A stretch of DNA of 64,000 nucleotides from Hyphomonas sp. Lineage in GTDB: Bacteria > Pseudomonadota > Alphaproteobacteria > Caulobacterales > Hyphomonadaceae. Shown here piece after piece: positions 18,642-28,285 of this stretch (positions within the stretch are counted from its first letter, which is position 1; each line of letters opens with the position of its first letter). The stretch covers positions 78,547 to 142,546 of the forward strand of contig NZ_WGLO01000019.1 in assembly GCF_016125515.1 (NCBI RefSeq), read 5' to 3'. The translations under genes and the position numbers were made by a program. Below the pieces are notes generated by a model that saw only the letters and a list, made by a program, of their open reading frames with translations, had not been told where the DNA came from and ran no database searches.

Positions 18642-20639
18642 ATGGCGACAGCCACCAAGAAGAAAAAGAACACGGCCGGTGATGGCGAAGGTGAAGACGA
18701 CAAGGAAACCGAAGGCGGTCTTGTCGATTTCAATGCGACAGACGTCAAAAAGGTCCTGAAGCGCGCCCAGAAGCGCGGCTTCATCACCCATGACGAAATC
18801 AACCAGCTGCTTCCGGATTCGGACATGAGCTCGGACCAGATCGAGGACGTCATGTCCCAGATCTCCGAGATGGGCATTGCCGTCGTTGAAACGGAAGAAG
18901 AGGCTGAGGAGCAGGGCAAGGCCCTGACCAAGCTTGAGGACAAGAAAGTCCTCGCGAAGAAAGGCAACGCCCGCGGTTCCGACCGGACCGACGACCCCGT
19001 GCGCATGTACCTTCGTGAAATGGGCGCCGTGGAACTGCTCTCGCGCGAAGGCGAGATAGCGATTGCAAAGCGGATCGAAGCCGGCCGCGATGCGATGATC
19101 CGCGGCCTGTGCGAAAGCCCGCTGACCTTCGAAGCCATGATGGTGTGGCGCGACGAGTTGATGAACGAGCGCATCCTGCTGCGCGATCTCATCGATCTTG
19201 AAGCGACCTATGGCGCGGAGAATCCACCGCCGGAGCCCAAGCCCGTCGAGGAGAAGGCGCCTGAGCCGCCGCCGGTCAAAGGCAAGAAGCGCAGCCAGGA
19301 AGAGGTCGACGAGGTCGAAGCCGAGCGCCTGCGCCAGCAGCAGCAGGAAGAGGAAGAGGAAGACGACGCGGCCGCGATGTCGATGTCGGCGATGGAAGGC
19401 GAACTGCGCGAAGGCGTACTCGCCAAGCTCGATGAGATCGCCGAGAGCTTCGGCCGCTTCCGCAAGCTGCAGGACCGCCTGGTCGGCCGCCGGCTGGAAG
19501 GTAAGGACCTGACGCCGAAAGCGCAGCACGAGTATGACGAGCTGTCGCTTCTGATCGTCGAGAACCTCAAGACGATCCACATCAACAACGCCCGTATCGA
19601 GGCGCTGGTCGAACAGCTCTACGCCATCAACAAGAAGCTGATGGGCCTCGAAGGCAAGCTGATGCGTCTGGCCGACGCGCACGGCGTCCCGCGCAAGGAA
19701 TTCCTCGAGAACTATATCGGTTGCGAACTCGAGCCGAACTGGGCCGAGCGCGTGCGCGTTATTTCCGCCAAGTGGAAACGCCTGCTCGATGGCAAGGGTG
19801 CCGAGATCGAAGAAGTCCGTGCCGAGATCACCGAGATCGCGACCGAGATCGGTATCCCGATCGACGACTTCCGCCGGATAGTCCAGACCGTGCAGAAGGG
19901 CGAGCGCGAAGCGCGCATTGCGAAGAAGGAGATGGTGGAAGCCAACCTCCGTCTCGTGATCTCGATCGCGAAGAAATACACGAACCGCGGCCTGCAATTC
20001 CTGGATCTCATCCAGGAGGGCAATATCGGCCTGATGAAAGCGGTCGACAAGTTCGAGTATCGCCGCGGCTACAAGTTCTCGACCTATGCCACCTGGTGGA
20101 TCCGTCAGGCGATCACCCGGTCCATCGCGGACCAGGCCCGCACGATCCGTATCCCGGTGCATATGATCGAGACGATCAACAAGATAATCCGTACACAGCG
20201 CCAGATGCTGCACGAGATCGGCCGCGAGCCGACCCCGGAAGAGCTGGCTGAGAAGCTCGGCCTGCCGCTTGAGAAGATCCGCAAGGTTCTGAAGATCGCG
20301 AAAGAGCCGATCTCTCTGGAAACCCCGATCGGCGACGACGAGGATTCAAACCTCGGTGACTTCATCGAGGACAAGATGGCGCTGCTTCCGGTGGACGCCG
20401 CGATCCAGTCGAACCTGCGTGAGACGACGACCCGCGTTCTGGCCTCGCTTACGCCGCGCGAAGAGCGTGTTCTTCGTATGCGCTTCGGCATCGGCATGAA
20501 TACGGACCACACGCTGGAAGAAGTCGGCCAGCAGTTCTCGGTCACCCGCGAACGTATCCGCCAGATCGAAGCCAAGGCGCTGAGGAAACTCAAGCACCCG
20601 AGCCGGTCGCGGAAGCTGCGGAGCTTCCTGGATACCTGA
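18642..20639 (+). CDS. rpoD: RNA polymerase primary sigma factor RpoD (sigma-70)
   Basis: Protein of 665 residues. Region 1.1-like N-terminus ([24 protein letters not shown]), region 1.2 ([22 protein letters not shown]), a long acidic non-conserved insert (about 190-260, with Glu- and Gln-rich runs), region 2 ([35 protein letters not shown]), region 3, and region 4 with helix-turn-helix [20 protein letters not shown]. The frame is open to 18597, but ATG 18642 has an AGGGAGAG about 8 nt upstream and starts the conserved Lys-rich N-terminus. Ends just before a strong terminator. Confidence 0.97.
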   Translation: MATATKKKKNTAGDGEGEDDKETEGGLVDFNATDVKKVLKRAQKRGFITHDEINQLLPDSDMSSDQIEDVMSQISEMGIAVVETEEEAEEQGKALTKLEDKKVLAKKGNARGSDRTDDPVRMYLREMGAVELLSREGEIAIAKRIEAGRDAMIRGLCESPLTFEAMMVWRDELMNERILLRDLIDLEATYGAENPPPEPKPVEEKAPEPPPVKGKKRSQEEVDEVEAERLRQQQQEEEEEDDAAAMSMSAMEGELREGVLAKLDEIAESFGRFRKLQDRLVGRRLEGKDLTPKAQHEYDELSLLIVENLKTIHINNARIEALVEQLYAINKKLMGLEGKLMRLADAHGVPRKEFLENYIGCELEPNWAERVRVISAKWKRLLDGKGAEIEEVRAEITEIATEIGIPIDDFRRIVQTVQKGEREARIAKKEMVEANLRLVISIAKKYTNRGLQFLDLIQEGNIGLMKAVDKFEYRRGYKFSTYATWWIRQAITRSIADQARTIRIPVHMIETINKIIRTQRQMLHEIGREPTPEELAEKLGLPLEKIRKVLKIAKEPISLETPIGDDEDSNLGDFIEDKMALLPVDAAIQSNLRETTTRVLASLTPREERVLRMRFGIGMNTDHTLEEVGQQFSVTRERIRQIEAKALRKLKHPSRSRKLRSFLDT

Positions 20640-20650
20640 TCCAGACACAA

Positions 20651-20678
20651 AGGGCGGCCTCCGGGCCGCCCTTTTTTT
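20651..20678 (+). terminator. Intrinsic terminator after rpoD
   Basis: AGGGCGGCC (20651-20659) pairs with GGCCGCCCT (20664-20672) around a 4-nt loop, followed by a run of seven T (20672-20678). It starts 12 nt after the rpoD stop. Confidence 0.95.
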
Positions 20679-20738
20679 GCATTGTCCGCGGCGCTGCGCC
20701 GCCTTTTCAAATTGTCCTGCAATTATCATCCTGCCGCC

Positions 20739-21152
20739 ATGACCCTGCTGCCGTCATACGTTTACGATGGCGAATGCGTGCTCTTCTCACGCGCTGTCCG
20801 GTATGTGCTGCGGCGCGACCGGTGCGATCCGCCGATCCGGTTTGTGGCCATCAAGTCCGCAGAAGGCCGTCGGATTGCGGTCCCCAACTCCGTCGATCCG
20901 GATAATCCGCACACCTTCATTTTTGTTGAGAACGAAAGTTCATACGTGCTCTCCGATGCGGTCTTCGCGATGTCCGCAAGAGCAGGCGGCCCGGGCCGCT
21001 GGATTCGGGTCTTCCGATTTGTGCCCAGACCGATCCGCGACTGGGTCTATGCCCGTCTCGCAAGCAACCGCTACAATCTCTTTGGCAAATTAGATAAATG
21101 CTACCTGCCGTCTGTGGAAACGCGTCACAGGTTCGTCCTGGAGAACAATTGA
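20739..21152 (+). CDS. DCC-family (DUF393) protein lacking the second motif cysteine
   Basis: Protein of 137 residues. DUF393/DCC proteins are predicted thiol-disulfide oxidoreductases with a YDGxCxxC motif near the N-terminus. Here the segment reads YVYDGECVLFSRAVRYVLRRD: the first Cys is kept but the second position is Phe. The rest (FVAIKSAEGRRI, SYVLSDAVFAMSARAGGPGRW, RWVY-type end DWVYARLASNRYNLFGK) matches the family. Redox activity by a CxxC mechanism is therefore doubtful. ATG 20739 starts the family homology; an in-frame start at 20682 would add 19 unrelated residues. Monocistronic. Confidence 0.75.
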   Translation: MTLLPSYVYDGECVLFSRAVRYVLRRDRCDPPIRFVAIKSAEGRRIAVPNSVDPDNPHTFIFVENESSYVLSDAVFAMSARAGGPGRWIRVFRFVPRPIRDWVYARLASNRYNLFGKLDKCYLPSVETRHRFVLENN

Positions 21153-21252
21153 TGTGCTCTGAAAGCGATTGAATGTTGCCGACGCCTCTTGTCAGGCGAG
21201 TGCATCCGTGGTCCTGTCCTATCTCGATAAACGATAAGATGGGGCCGATGCC

Positions 21253-23196
21253 ATGATCCGTGATCTTTCCAGTTTCCTCAAAGCGTCCGCCGCTGCGGGC
21301 GTGCTTATTGCCCTCGGCGCCTGCGCCACGGCGCCGGCCGAGGCACCGCCGGTCGCCGAAGTGCCGGTCGCGGCCGAACCGGTGGTCGAAGCGCCGGTCG
21401 AGGTGGCGCGTGAGCCGGTCGTCTGGGACCTGACGGACCTCTACGAAACGCCGGAGGCCTGGGACGCTGCCTATGTTGAACTGCAGGGCCGCATCGCGGA
21501 AATTCCCGCGTTCAAGGGCACGCTCGGAAAGAGCGCGAAGCAGATGGCCACAGTCTACCAAACCACCTCGGACGTCGCGAAGGACGCCGTGCGCCTCTAT
21601 ACTTACGCCTCGCTGAAGAATGACGAGGATCAGCGCGATGCGACCGCGCAGGAGCGCTTCGGCAAGGCGCAGAACCTGTTCCAGTCGCTGGGGGAGGCGA
21701 CGAGCTGGATAGACCCCGAAGTGCTCAGCCTCGGCGAGAAGAAGGTGAACGCCTATCTCAAGGCCGAGCCTGGCCTTGCCGATTTCAAGTTCGGCCTCGA
21801 AGACACCCTGCGCAACGCGCCGCACACGCTGGACGACCAGGGCGAAGCCCTGCTTGCGAAAGCCGGCCTCGCCCTCTCGCAGCCGAACCAGATCTACAGC
21901 CTCTTCGCCAATGCTTCGATCCCGTGGCCGACGCTGACGCTGGCCGATGGCACCGAGGTGAAACTTAACCAGGCCGGCTATTCGCGCTATCGCGGCGCCG
22001 CAGACCGTGACGACCGCAAGGCCGTGTTCGACACGTTCTGGGCGGCGTGGAAGCAGTACGAGAACGGCATGGGCGCCACGCTCAATGCGCAGGTCCAGTC
22101 GGCGATCTTCCGCGCCAAAGCCCGCAATTTCGACAGCGTGCTGGAACGCAACATGTTCGATGATGCGCTGCCGCCGGAAATTTACACCCAGCTCGTCACG
22201 CAGGTGAACGATTCGTTGCCGGTTTTCCATCGCTACCTGAAGCTCCGTGGGCGGATGCTCGGCGTCGAGGACCTGCGGTATTACGACATCTACCCGCCGA
22301 TCATCGAAGCCGACACGGGCACGTTCGACATCGACCGATCGAAGGAGATCACGTTCGAAGCGCTCAAGCCGTTCGGCGAGGAGTATCTTGGCCTTTTGCG
22401 TGAAGGCCTGAGCGAGCAATGGATGCATGCCTATCCGCAGGAGGGCAAGGAGACCGGCGCCTACATGTCCGGCTCGGCCTATGATGTGCACCCCTACGTG
22501 CTCCTGAACCACAACGACGACTACGACTCGCTGTCGACCTTCGCGCATGAGTGGGGCCATGCGGTGCACACGATGCTCGCCAAATCCGAGCAGCCATTCA
22601 CCACCGCGGGCTATTCGACGTTCATTGCGGAGATGGCGTCCACCATCAACGAGATCCTGCTCGAAGAGTACATGATCGCGAATGCCGAAACGAAGGAGGA
22701 GAAGCTCTATTACCTCGGCTATGCCCTCGAAAGCCTGCGCGGTACGTTCTACCGTCAGACCATGTTCGGTGAATTCGAACTTGCTATCCATCAAGCCGCT
22801 GAACGGGGCGAGCCGTTGACCGGCGCGAAGCTGACAGAAATCTATGGCTCACTGCTGCGCAAATATCATGGCGAGCCGGAAGGCGTGATGACGATCGACG
22901 ATGCGTATACGGTCGAATGGGCCTTCATTCCGCACTTCTATTACGAGTTCTATGTCTATCAATATGCCACGTCGGTCTCCGGTGCGGCCTGGTTCTCCGA
23001 ACAGTTCCTGGCCGGCGACGACAAGGTCCGCGACAACTTCATTAATGTGCTGAAGGCCGGCGGTTCGGACCATCCGCACGACATCCTGATGCATGAAGCT
23101 GGACTCGACATGACGAAACCGGATGCCTATCAGGCCGTGGTGCGCCGGATGAACAACATCATGGACCGGATGGAAGCTCTTCTCGACGAGGAATAG
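21253..23196 (+). CDS. M3-family oligoendopeptidase F, lipoprotein
   Basis: Protein of 647 residues. The lipoprotein signal ends in ALGAC (Cys24) and is followed by a Val/Pro/Glu repeat linker (about 28-55). The catalytic domain has the FAHEWGHAVHTML motif, HEWGH at about 432-436, with the third zinc ligand in FIAEMASTINEILLEEYM. M3 PepF enzymes hydrolyse oligopeptides; most are cytoplasmic, so the lipid anchor suggests a periplasmic peptide-degrading role here. Monocistronic, with its own terminator at 23221-23253. Confidence 0.92.
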   Translation: MIRDLSSFLKASAAAGVLIALGACATAPAEAPPVAEVPVAAEPVVEAPVEVAREPVVWDLTDLYETPEAWDAAYVELQGRIAEIPAFKGTLGKSAKQMATVYQTTSDVAKDAVRLYTYASLKNDEDQRDATAQERFGKAQNLFQSLGEATSWIDPEVLSLGEKKVNAYLKAEPGLADFKFGLEDTLRNAPHTLDDQGEALLAKAGLALSQPNQIYSLFANASIPWPTLTLADGTEVKLNQAGYSRYRGAADRDDRKAVFDTFWAAWKQYENGMGATLNAQVQSAIFRAKARNFDSVLERNMFDDALPPEIYTQLVTQVNDSLPVFHRYLKLRGRMLGVEDLRYYDIYPPIIEADTGTFDIDRSKEITFEALKPFGEEYLGLLREGLSEQWMHAYPQEGKETGAYMSGSAYDVHPYVLLNHNDDYDSLSTFAHEWGHAVHTMLAKSEQPFTTAGYSTFIAEMASTINEILLEEYMIANAETKEEKLYYLGYALESLRGTFYRQTMFGEFELAIHQAAERGEPLTGAKLTEIYGSLLRKYHGEPEGVMTIDDAYTVEWAFIPHFYYEFYVYQYATSVSGAAWFSEQFLAGDDKVRDNFINVLKAGGSDHPHDILMHEAGLDMTKPDAYQAVVRRMNNIMDRMEALLDEE

Positions 23197-23220
23197 GGGC
23201 TCGGTTCCCTTGTAGAAGGA

Positions 23221-23253
23221 AACACCCGCGGACGATCACCGCGGGTGTTTTTT
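23221..23253 (+). terminator. Intrinsic terminator after the M3 peptidase gene
   Basis: AACACCCGCGG (23221-23231) pairs perfectly with CCGCGGGTGTT (23239-23249), 7-nt loop, T-run to 23253. The short distance to the convergent metY end suggests it may serve both directions, although an A-run on the other side is lacking. Confidence 0.93.
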
Positions 23254-23265
23254 CACACACGAAGA

Positions 23266-24555
23266 TCAGCTCGCCGCATTCAGGGCCTGATCAAGATCGG
23301 CCTTGAGATCATCAACGCCTTCAATGCCGATGGACAGGCGCACCACATCCGGCCCGGCGCCTGCAGCGATCTTCTGTTCATCCGTCAGCTGACGGTGTGT
23401 GGTCGATGCGGAATGGATCACCAGGCTGCGGGCGTCGCCGAGATTGGCAACGTGGCTGAACAGTTTCAGCGTGGCCACGAACTTCATGCAGGCTTCATAG
23501 CCGCCCTTCAGTTGCACGGTGAACAGGGCACCTGGGCCTTTCGGCGTAATGCGCGCCGCGCGGTCCTTGTAAGGTGAAGATTTCAGGCCGGGATAGGTAA
23601 CCGATTTCACCGCGGGGTGTTTCTCCAGCCATTCGGCAATCGCTTGGGCATTGGCGAGGTGCTTTTCCATTCGCAGGGAGAGGGTTTCGATGCCCATCAG
23701 CGTATAGTGCGCGCCTTGCGGGTTCATCGTCATGCCAAGGTCGCGCAGGCCGATGGCGATGCCGTGGAATGTGAAAGCCGCGGGTCCGAAGGCCTCGTGG
23801 AACTTCAGGCCGTGATAGGCCGGCTCCGGCGCCGAGAGGGACGGGAACTTGTCCGATGCCGACCAGTCGAACGTTCCGGAATCCACGACGGCGCCGCCGG
23901 TGACGGTGCCGTTGCCGGTCATGTATTTCGTCAGCGAATGGACCACCAGGGTCGCGCCGTGTTCGATCGGGCGGCATAAATAAGGTGTGGCCGTTGTGTT
24001 GTCGACAATCAGCGGAATGCCAGCTCTGTTCGCGATCTTCGCAATCGCGTCGAGATCGGTGATGTAGCCGCCGGGATTGGCGATCGTCTCACAGAAGATC
24101 GCGCGCGTGTCACGGTCGATGGCGGTTTCGACTGCCTTGAGATCATCGAAGTCGACAAACTTAGCCGACCAGCCGAACCGTTTGAACGTTTGTGTGAACT
24201 GGGTGATCGTGCCGCCATACAGGCGTGTCGAGGCGACGATGTTGCGCCCCGGCGCCATCAGCGGAAACAGTGCCATGATCTGCGCCGCATGCCCCGATGA
24301 GCAGCAGACAGCGCCTGCACCGCCTTCCAGGGCAGCGATCCGGTTCTGCAGCGCGCCGACGGTCGGGTTGGTCAGGCGCGAATAGATGTAGCCGACTTCC
24401 TGCAGGCCGAAGAGGGCGGCGGCATGGTCGGCATCGCGGAACACATAAGCCGTGGTCTGATAGATCGGCACCTGGCGCGCGCCCGTGGCGGGGTCCGGCT
24501 CGGTGCCGGCGTGAACCTGCAAAGTGTCGAAGTCAAAATCCCTGGTGTCGCTCAT
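23266..24555 (-). CDS. metY: O-acetylhomoserine (thiol)-lyase / O-acetylhomoserine aminocarboxypropyltransferase MetY
   Basis: PLP-dependent Cys/Met-metabolism enzyme that makes homocysteine from O-acetylhomoserine and sulfide. Protein of 429 residues, typical of MetY rather than the shorter MetB/MetC. Start FDFDTLQVHAGTEPDPATGARQVPIYQT, SGHAAQIMALF, and the PLP lysine in HSLTKYMTGNG (about Lys210). MNPQGAHYTLMGIETLSLRM is a typical MetY segment. GGGAGAG lies about 8 nt before the ATG. No SAM-riboswitch-like leader was recognised in the 50-nt spacer upstream. Confidence 0.93.
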   Translation of the reverse strand: MSDTRDFDFDTLQVHAGTEPDPATGARQVPIYQTTAYVFRDADHAAALFGLQEVGYIYSRLTNPTVGALQNRIAALEGGAGAVCCSSGHAAQIMALFPLMAPGRNIVASTRLYGGTITQFTQTFKRFGWSAKFVDFDDLKAVETAIDRDTRAIFCETIANPGGYITDLDAIAKIANRAGIPLIVDNTTATPYLCRPIEHGATLVVHSLTKYMTGNGTVTGGAVVDSGTFDWSASDKFPSLSAPEPAYHGLKFHEAFGPAAFTFHGIAIGLRDLGMTMNPQGAHYTLMGIETLSLRMEKHLANAQAIAEWLEKHPAVKSVTYPGLKSSPYKDRAARITPKGPGALFTVQLKGGYEACMKFVATLKLFSHVANLGDARSLVIHSASTTHRQLTDEQKIAAGAGPDVVRLSIGIEGVDDLKADLDQALNAAS

Positions 24556-24603
24556 GGCGAGTCTCTCCCTTTTCCTGTTTGCGCCCGGAGGTCCGGATAC
24601 GGA

Positions 24604-25449
24604 TTACTTGAACGTGTCACACTGGTTCGGGTCACCGGAATTGTAGCCCCGGCCCAGCCATTCCATCCGCTGAGCGGCGGTGCCATGGGTGAAGGCTTCC
24701 GGCGTCACGCGCCCCTGCATGCGTTTCTGAATCATGTCGTCGCCGATCGCCTGCGCGGTCTTGAGGCCTTCTTCCATGTCGCCCCGCTCCAGCGCGACCG
24801 ATCCGTCCGATACGTCTGCGGCCCGGGCGGCCCAGACGCCCGCATAGCAGTCCGCCTGCAATTCCAGGGCGATAGAATACTGGTTCGCCTCTTCCCGGCT
24901 ACGCGCGGACTTCTGTGCATTCTGGACTTGCTGCGAGGCGCCGGTCAGCGTCTGCAAATGGTGGCCGAACTCGTGCGCGATGACATAGGCGCGGGCAAAG
25001 TCGGCGCCCGAGGCGCCGAGCTTGGTTTCCATTTCCTGCCAGAAAGAAAGATCCAGATACACGGTCTGGTCGGCGGGACAGTAGAACGGGCCCATCGCGG
25101 CCTGGCCATAGCCGCAGCCAGTATTCGTGCCCTGTTTGTACAGCACCACCGTCGGCTCGGTGTAGCCGGGCAAGGCCCCGCTCCAGACGTCGTTGATATT
25201 GGCGCCGATCACGTCGACGAACAGCCCGGCCTCGTCTGCTGGCGTGCCTTCGACACCCGCCTGCTGCTCGCCGGTGATCTGCGAGCTGCCGCCCAGAACG
25301 GCCTGGGTCTGTGACGGGTCGATGCCGAAGACGAAATAGCCGATCAGCGCGATGACAATGACGCCCAGCCCGCCGCCAGCTGCTGCGCCAGGCCCGAGCC
25401 CGCGCCGGTCTTCCACATTTCCGCCCCGTCGTCCGCCTTGCCATTTCAT
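24604..25449 (-). CDS. Neutral zinc metallopeptidase, YpfJ family
   Basis: Protein of 281 residues of the putative neutral zinc metallopeptidase family (Zn_peptidase, YpfJ). N-terminus MKWQGGRRGGNVEDRRG is followed by a hydrophobic anchor (LGVIVIALIGYFVFGI, about 28-44). VIAHEFGHHLQTLTG gives HEFGH; SIALELQADCYAGVWA supplies the third ligand; the end RMEWLGRGYNSGDPNQCDTF is a strong family signature. AAGGAGAA precedes the ATG by about 7 nt. Function in vivo is not established. It precedes metY on the same strand with a 48-nt gap, so co-transcription is possible. Confidence 0.92.
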   Translation of the reverse strand: MKWQGGRRGGNVEDRRGLGPGAAAGGGLGVIVIALIGYFVFGIDPSQTQAVLGGSSQITGEQQAGVEGTPADEAGLFVDVIGANINDVWSGALPGYTEPTVVLYKQGTNTGCGYGQAAMGPFYCPADQTVYLDLSFWQEMETKLGASGADFARAYVIAHEFGHHLQTLTGASQQVQNAQKSARSREEANQYSIALELQADCYAGVWAARAADVSDGSVALERGDMEEGLKTAQAIGDDMIQKRMQGRVTPEAFTHGTAAQRMEWLGRGYNSGDPNQCDTFK

Positions 25450-25598
25450 GTCAGGTTCTCCTTGGGGCAGGTGTGCCTGCCTGCCTTCCCTCTCCTTGTA
25501 CAGCCAAGCTGCCTGGGAGGGCCAGCCCTTCGCGCCGTTTGCCTGAAAGGCGAGAGGCTGGCATCCTGACGGAATTCGAAGCTTCCGGAGCCCCGCCC

Positions 25599-26003
25599 AT
25601 GCGCCTCAACCAAGTCACCCTGCCGTGTACGGATTACGCCGCCAGCGTCGCCTGGTGGCAGCGTTTCGGCCTGAAGCTGATTGTCGATTCGCCGCCCCGC
25701 TATGCCCGGTTCGAATGTCCGGCCGAAGAGGGAGAGGAGCCCGCTACGCTGTCGATCCATCAGGTCGATGCGCCGCTGACCGTAGATTGGCCGGCGGTGT
25801 ATTTTGAGGTGAACGACGTTTTCATCGAGGTCGGCGGGCGCTGCATGGCAGGGATCCATCCGCTGGGTGAGCCGGAACGCAAGGATTGGCTGTGGACTGA
25901 GGCCTGGTTCAAGGATCCGGCCGGCAACCGCGTCTGCCTGTACCGTGCGGGCAAGAACCGCCGTTTCCCGCCTTGGCGGGTGGGCGCGTCGGAGGCGCCT
26001 TAA
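25599..26003 (+). CDS. VOC (glyoxalase/bleomycin-resistance) family protein
   Basis: Protein of 134 residues with a vicinal-oxygen-chelate fold: start RLNQVTLPCTDYAASVAWWQRFGL is the first beta-alpha module, and WFKDPAGNRVCLYRAG is the typical end of the second. The potential metal ligands (His/Glu positions) are only partly present, so dioxygenase, isomerase or binding activity cannot be chosen. GGAG at 25587-25590 supports ATG 25599. Monocistronic between divergent ypfJ and the convergent small CxxC gene. Confidence 0.8.
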   Translation: MRLNQVTLPCTDYAASVAWWQRFGLKLIVDSPPRYARFECPAEEGEEPATLSIHQVDAPLTVDWPAVYFEVNDVFIEVGGRCMAGIHPLGEPERKDWLWTEAWFKDPAGNRVCLYRAGKNRRFPPWRVGASEAP

Positions 26004-26049
26004 GGCGTTGCCAAGGCTGTGACTGCAACCGTCAATGCGGGGCCAGCAT

Positions 26050-26205
26050 TCAGCCGCCTGCGAAACGGATGTCCTCTGCGGCGGCGGCACGCTTGGCCGT
26101 TTCGCGGGCGGTGTGGGCGCATTTGGCGCCTTGGCGCTTGTGCGGCTTGCACAGAAGGCAGCCGGACCGGGTCGATTTCGGACCCTTGCGTTTGAAATTG
26201 GCCAT
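26050..26205 (-). CDS. 51-residue conserved-type CxxC protein
   Basis: Short ORF: starts MANFKRKGPKSTRSGCLLCK, continues with a His/Lys-rich stretch, and ends ERETAKRAAAAEDIRFAGG-like (actual end ETAKRAAAAEDIRFAGG). It has a CLLC pair at residues 16-19, a third Cys near 29, and a strongly basic N-terminal half. GGAGG sits 7 nt upstream of the ATG, an unusually good ribosome-binding site for this genome, so translation is likely. Similar tiny basic CxxC proteins occur in alphaproteobacterial genomes as uncharacterised ORFs (recollection, not searched). A metal- or nucleic-acid-binding role is only a guess. Between the VOC gene and oppC. Confidence 0.65.
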   Translation of the reverse strand: MANFKRKGPKSTRSGCLLCKPHKRQGAKCAHTARETAKRAAAAEDIRFAGG

Positions 26206-26268
26206 GACACTGCCTCCGGGATCGGGGGGCGGAATTATCAGAGCGCGCTGAACCGCCCCTGAACGGGC

Positions 26269-27180
26269 CTAGCGCTCTTTGGGGTCCAGTGCATCGCGCA
26301 GGCCATCGCCGATGAAGTTCAGGCACAGCAGCGTCACCGACATCGTGACGGCCGGAGCGATCAGCATCCACGGCTTGTCGTCCATCATGTTGGCACCGTC
26401 TGCGATGAGCACGCCGAGCGATGTCAGCGGTTCGTTCACACCAAGTCCAAGGAAGGACAGGAAGCTCTCTGCGAGGATGACGACTGGGATAGTGAGCGTC
26501 ACGTAGACCGCCACCGGGCCGATCACGTTCGGCAGGATGTGGCGAACGATGATACCGGTCTGCGACACGCCGGCCGCGCGGGCGGCCTCGATGAACTCCT
26601 TGCCTTTGATGGACAGGGTCTGGCCGCGCACGATCCGGCTCATCGTCAGCCATTCAATGGCACCGATAGCAGCAAAGATCAGCACGATATTGCGCTCGAA
26701 CACGGTGAGCAGCAGGATCACGAAGAAAATGAAGGGCAGGGCGTAGAGCACGTCCACGATGCGCATCATGAAGTTGTCGATTCGGCCTCCGAGATAGCCG
26801 GCGACAGCGCCCCAAGTGACACCGATGACAAGGCTGACGATGGTGGCCACCACACCGACCAACAGCGAGATGCGCAAGCCGATCAGCAGGCGGGCGAGCA
26901 GGTCGCGGCCCTGCAGGTCTGTGCCCAGCGGGTGCATGCCTTCCCAGGTCGGCGGGATGGTGCGCAGATCAGAAATCGTGCGGTAGTCGTGTACCCAAAC
27001 CATTGGCCCGAAAGCCGCGATCAGCACGATGATGCCGAACAGGATCATCGAGAAAACGGCCGCCTTGTTCCGCAGGAGGCGCATCCGCGCGTCGTCCCAA
27101 AGCGAGCGGCCTCCCTGGATGGCCTGGGTGACCGCTTCGACGCGGCCGGTCGGATCAAGAATAGGATCGAGCGAGGCCAT
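26269..27180 (-). CDS. oppC: Oligopeptide ABC transporter permease OppC
   Basis: Inner-membrane permease of a peptide/nickel-type ABC importer, 303 residues. The first membrane helix (AAVFSMILFGIIVLIAAFGPM, about 38-58) is followed by the OppC periplasmic segment HPLGTDLQGRDLLARLLIGLRISLLVG, then the permease core with the ATPase-contact EAA loop (EFIEAARAAGVSQTGIIVRHILPN). Starts where oppB ends, TGATG overlap of one base, so they are translationally coupled. No oppD or oppF ATPase gene lies in the window. Confidence 0.94.
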   Translation of the reverse strand: MASLDPILDPTGRVEAVTQAIQGGRSLWDDARMRLLRNKAAVFSMILFGIIVLIAAFGPMVWVHDYRTISDLRTIPPTWEGMHPLGTDLQGRDLLARLLIGLRISLLVGVVATIVSLVIGVTWGAVAGYLGGRIDNFMMRIVDVLYALPFIFFVILLLTVFERNIVLIFAAIGAIEWLTMSRIVRGQTLSIKGKEFIEAARAAGVSQTGIIVRHILPNVIGPVAVYVTLTIPVVILAESFLSFLGLGVNEPLTSLGVLIADGANMMDDKPWMLIAPAVTMSVTLLCLNFIGDGLRDALDPKER

Positions 27181-28145
27181 CAGTCGTATTTCACTTTGGG
27201 GTCAAGCATGGCGTACAGGATGTCTGCCACGAGGTTCAGGAGGATGATCAGTCCGGCGTAGACGATGATCGCGCCCATCACGAGCGTGTAGTCGCGGTTC
27301 AGTGCGCCGTTGACGAAATAGCTGCCGAGGCCGGGCAGGCCGAACAGCTTCTCGATGACGACCGAACCGGTCATCACGCGGGCCATGGCGGGACCGGCAT
27401 AGGACACCAGCGGCAGCATGGCCGAGGGCAGGGCGTGGCGGGTGATCACTTGCCATTCCGACAGACCCTTGGCGCGGGCGGTACGGATATGGTTGGCGTG
27501 CATGGTCTCGATGATCGAGGCGCGCATCAGGCGCGAGATGATGGCCACCTGCGCCAGCGACAGGGTCGCAATCGGCAGGGTCATATTGTACCAGTTCATC
27601 CCGATATTGGGATAGGTGCCGAGCCCGCCGACGGCGAAGAGGCCGGTGCCGATGGCGAAGACAAGGATCAGGATGGGCCCGATCACGAAGCTCGGCACAG
27701 AGATGCCGACCATCGCGATGCCCATGACCCCGTAATCCGTCGCGGAGTTCTGCCTGAGCCCCGCAAATACCCCCAGCGCCGTGCCGAGGATCAGCGAGAT
27801 GAACATGGTGAGCGCGCCGATGGTCAGCGAGACGGGCAGGCCGTCCGCGATCAGGTCATTCACGCTCTTGCCGAGGGTCTTGTAGGAGGGGCCGAAATCG
27901 CCCTGGATCACGCCGCCCACATAGTTGAGGTATTGCTCGTGCAGAGGCTTGTCGAGGCCGAACTTGGCTGCAATGGCGCGTTCCGTCTCGGGCGGCAGCT
28001 TGCGCTCGCCGTCGAACGGGCCGCCGGGCGCGGCGCGCATCATCAGGAAAGCCATCGTGATGATGGCCAGCATGGTCGGGATCGCGATCAACAGACGCCG
28101 GAACGTGTAGCCCCAGGGAATCCTTCGGAAAGCGCGTTGCAGCAT
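27180..28145 (-). CDS. oppB: Oligopeptide ABC transporter permease OppB
   Basis: Permease partner of OppC, about 321 residues from ATG 28145. N-terminal helix TFRRLLIAIPTMLAIITMAFLMMRAAPGGPF is the classic OppB start, with GGVIQGDFGPSYK in the first periplasmic loop and the EAA loop HIRTARAKGLSEWQVITRHALPSAMLP. The frame continues 27 codons upstream to 28226, but those residues do not look like OppB. The upstream region faces the divergent phosphatase-like gene. The substrate-binding gene of the set is probably the oppA at 30852. Confidence 0.93.
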   Translation of the reverse strand: MLQRAFRRIPWGYTFRRLLIAIPTMLAIITMAFLMMRAAPGGPFDGERKLPPETERAIAAKFGLDKPLHEQYLNYVGGVIQGDFGPSYKTLGKSVNDLIADGLPVSLTIGALTMFISLILGTALGVFAGLRQNSATDYGVMGIAMVGISVPSFVIGPILILVFAIGTGLFAVGGLGTYPNIGMNWYNMTLPIATLSLAQVAIISRLMRASIIETMHANHIRTARAKGLSEWQVITRHALPSAMLPLVSYAGPAMARVMTGSVVIEKLFGLPGLGSYFVNGALNRDYTLVMGAIIVYAGLIILLNLVADILYAMLDPKVKYD

Positions 28146-28285
28146 CGTCACGGAACGGAAATGCCTCTGGTCACAACAGGTTGAACGGTTCGAGCGTTTA
28201 CGCCCGCTTGGCAGGGGCCCATACATTCCTTAGCTTGTGAAGCGCAGCGATCAAGCGATGTCCTGCACTCAAGGAGAATGTACCC

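Noticed and set aside
20917..22794. 625-codon frame antisense to the M3 peptidase gene
   Set aside because: The plus strand has signal peptide, HEWGH motif, ribosome-binding site and terminator; the antisense frame has none.
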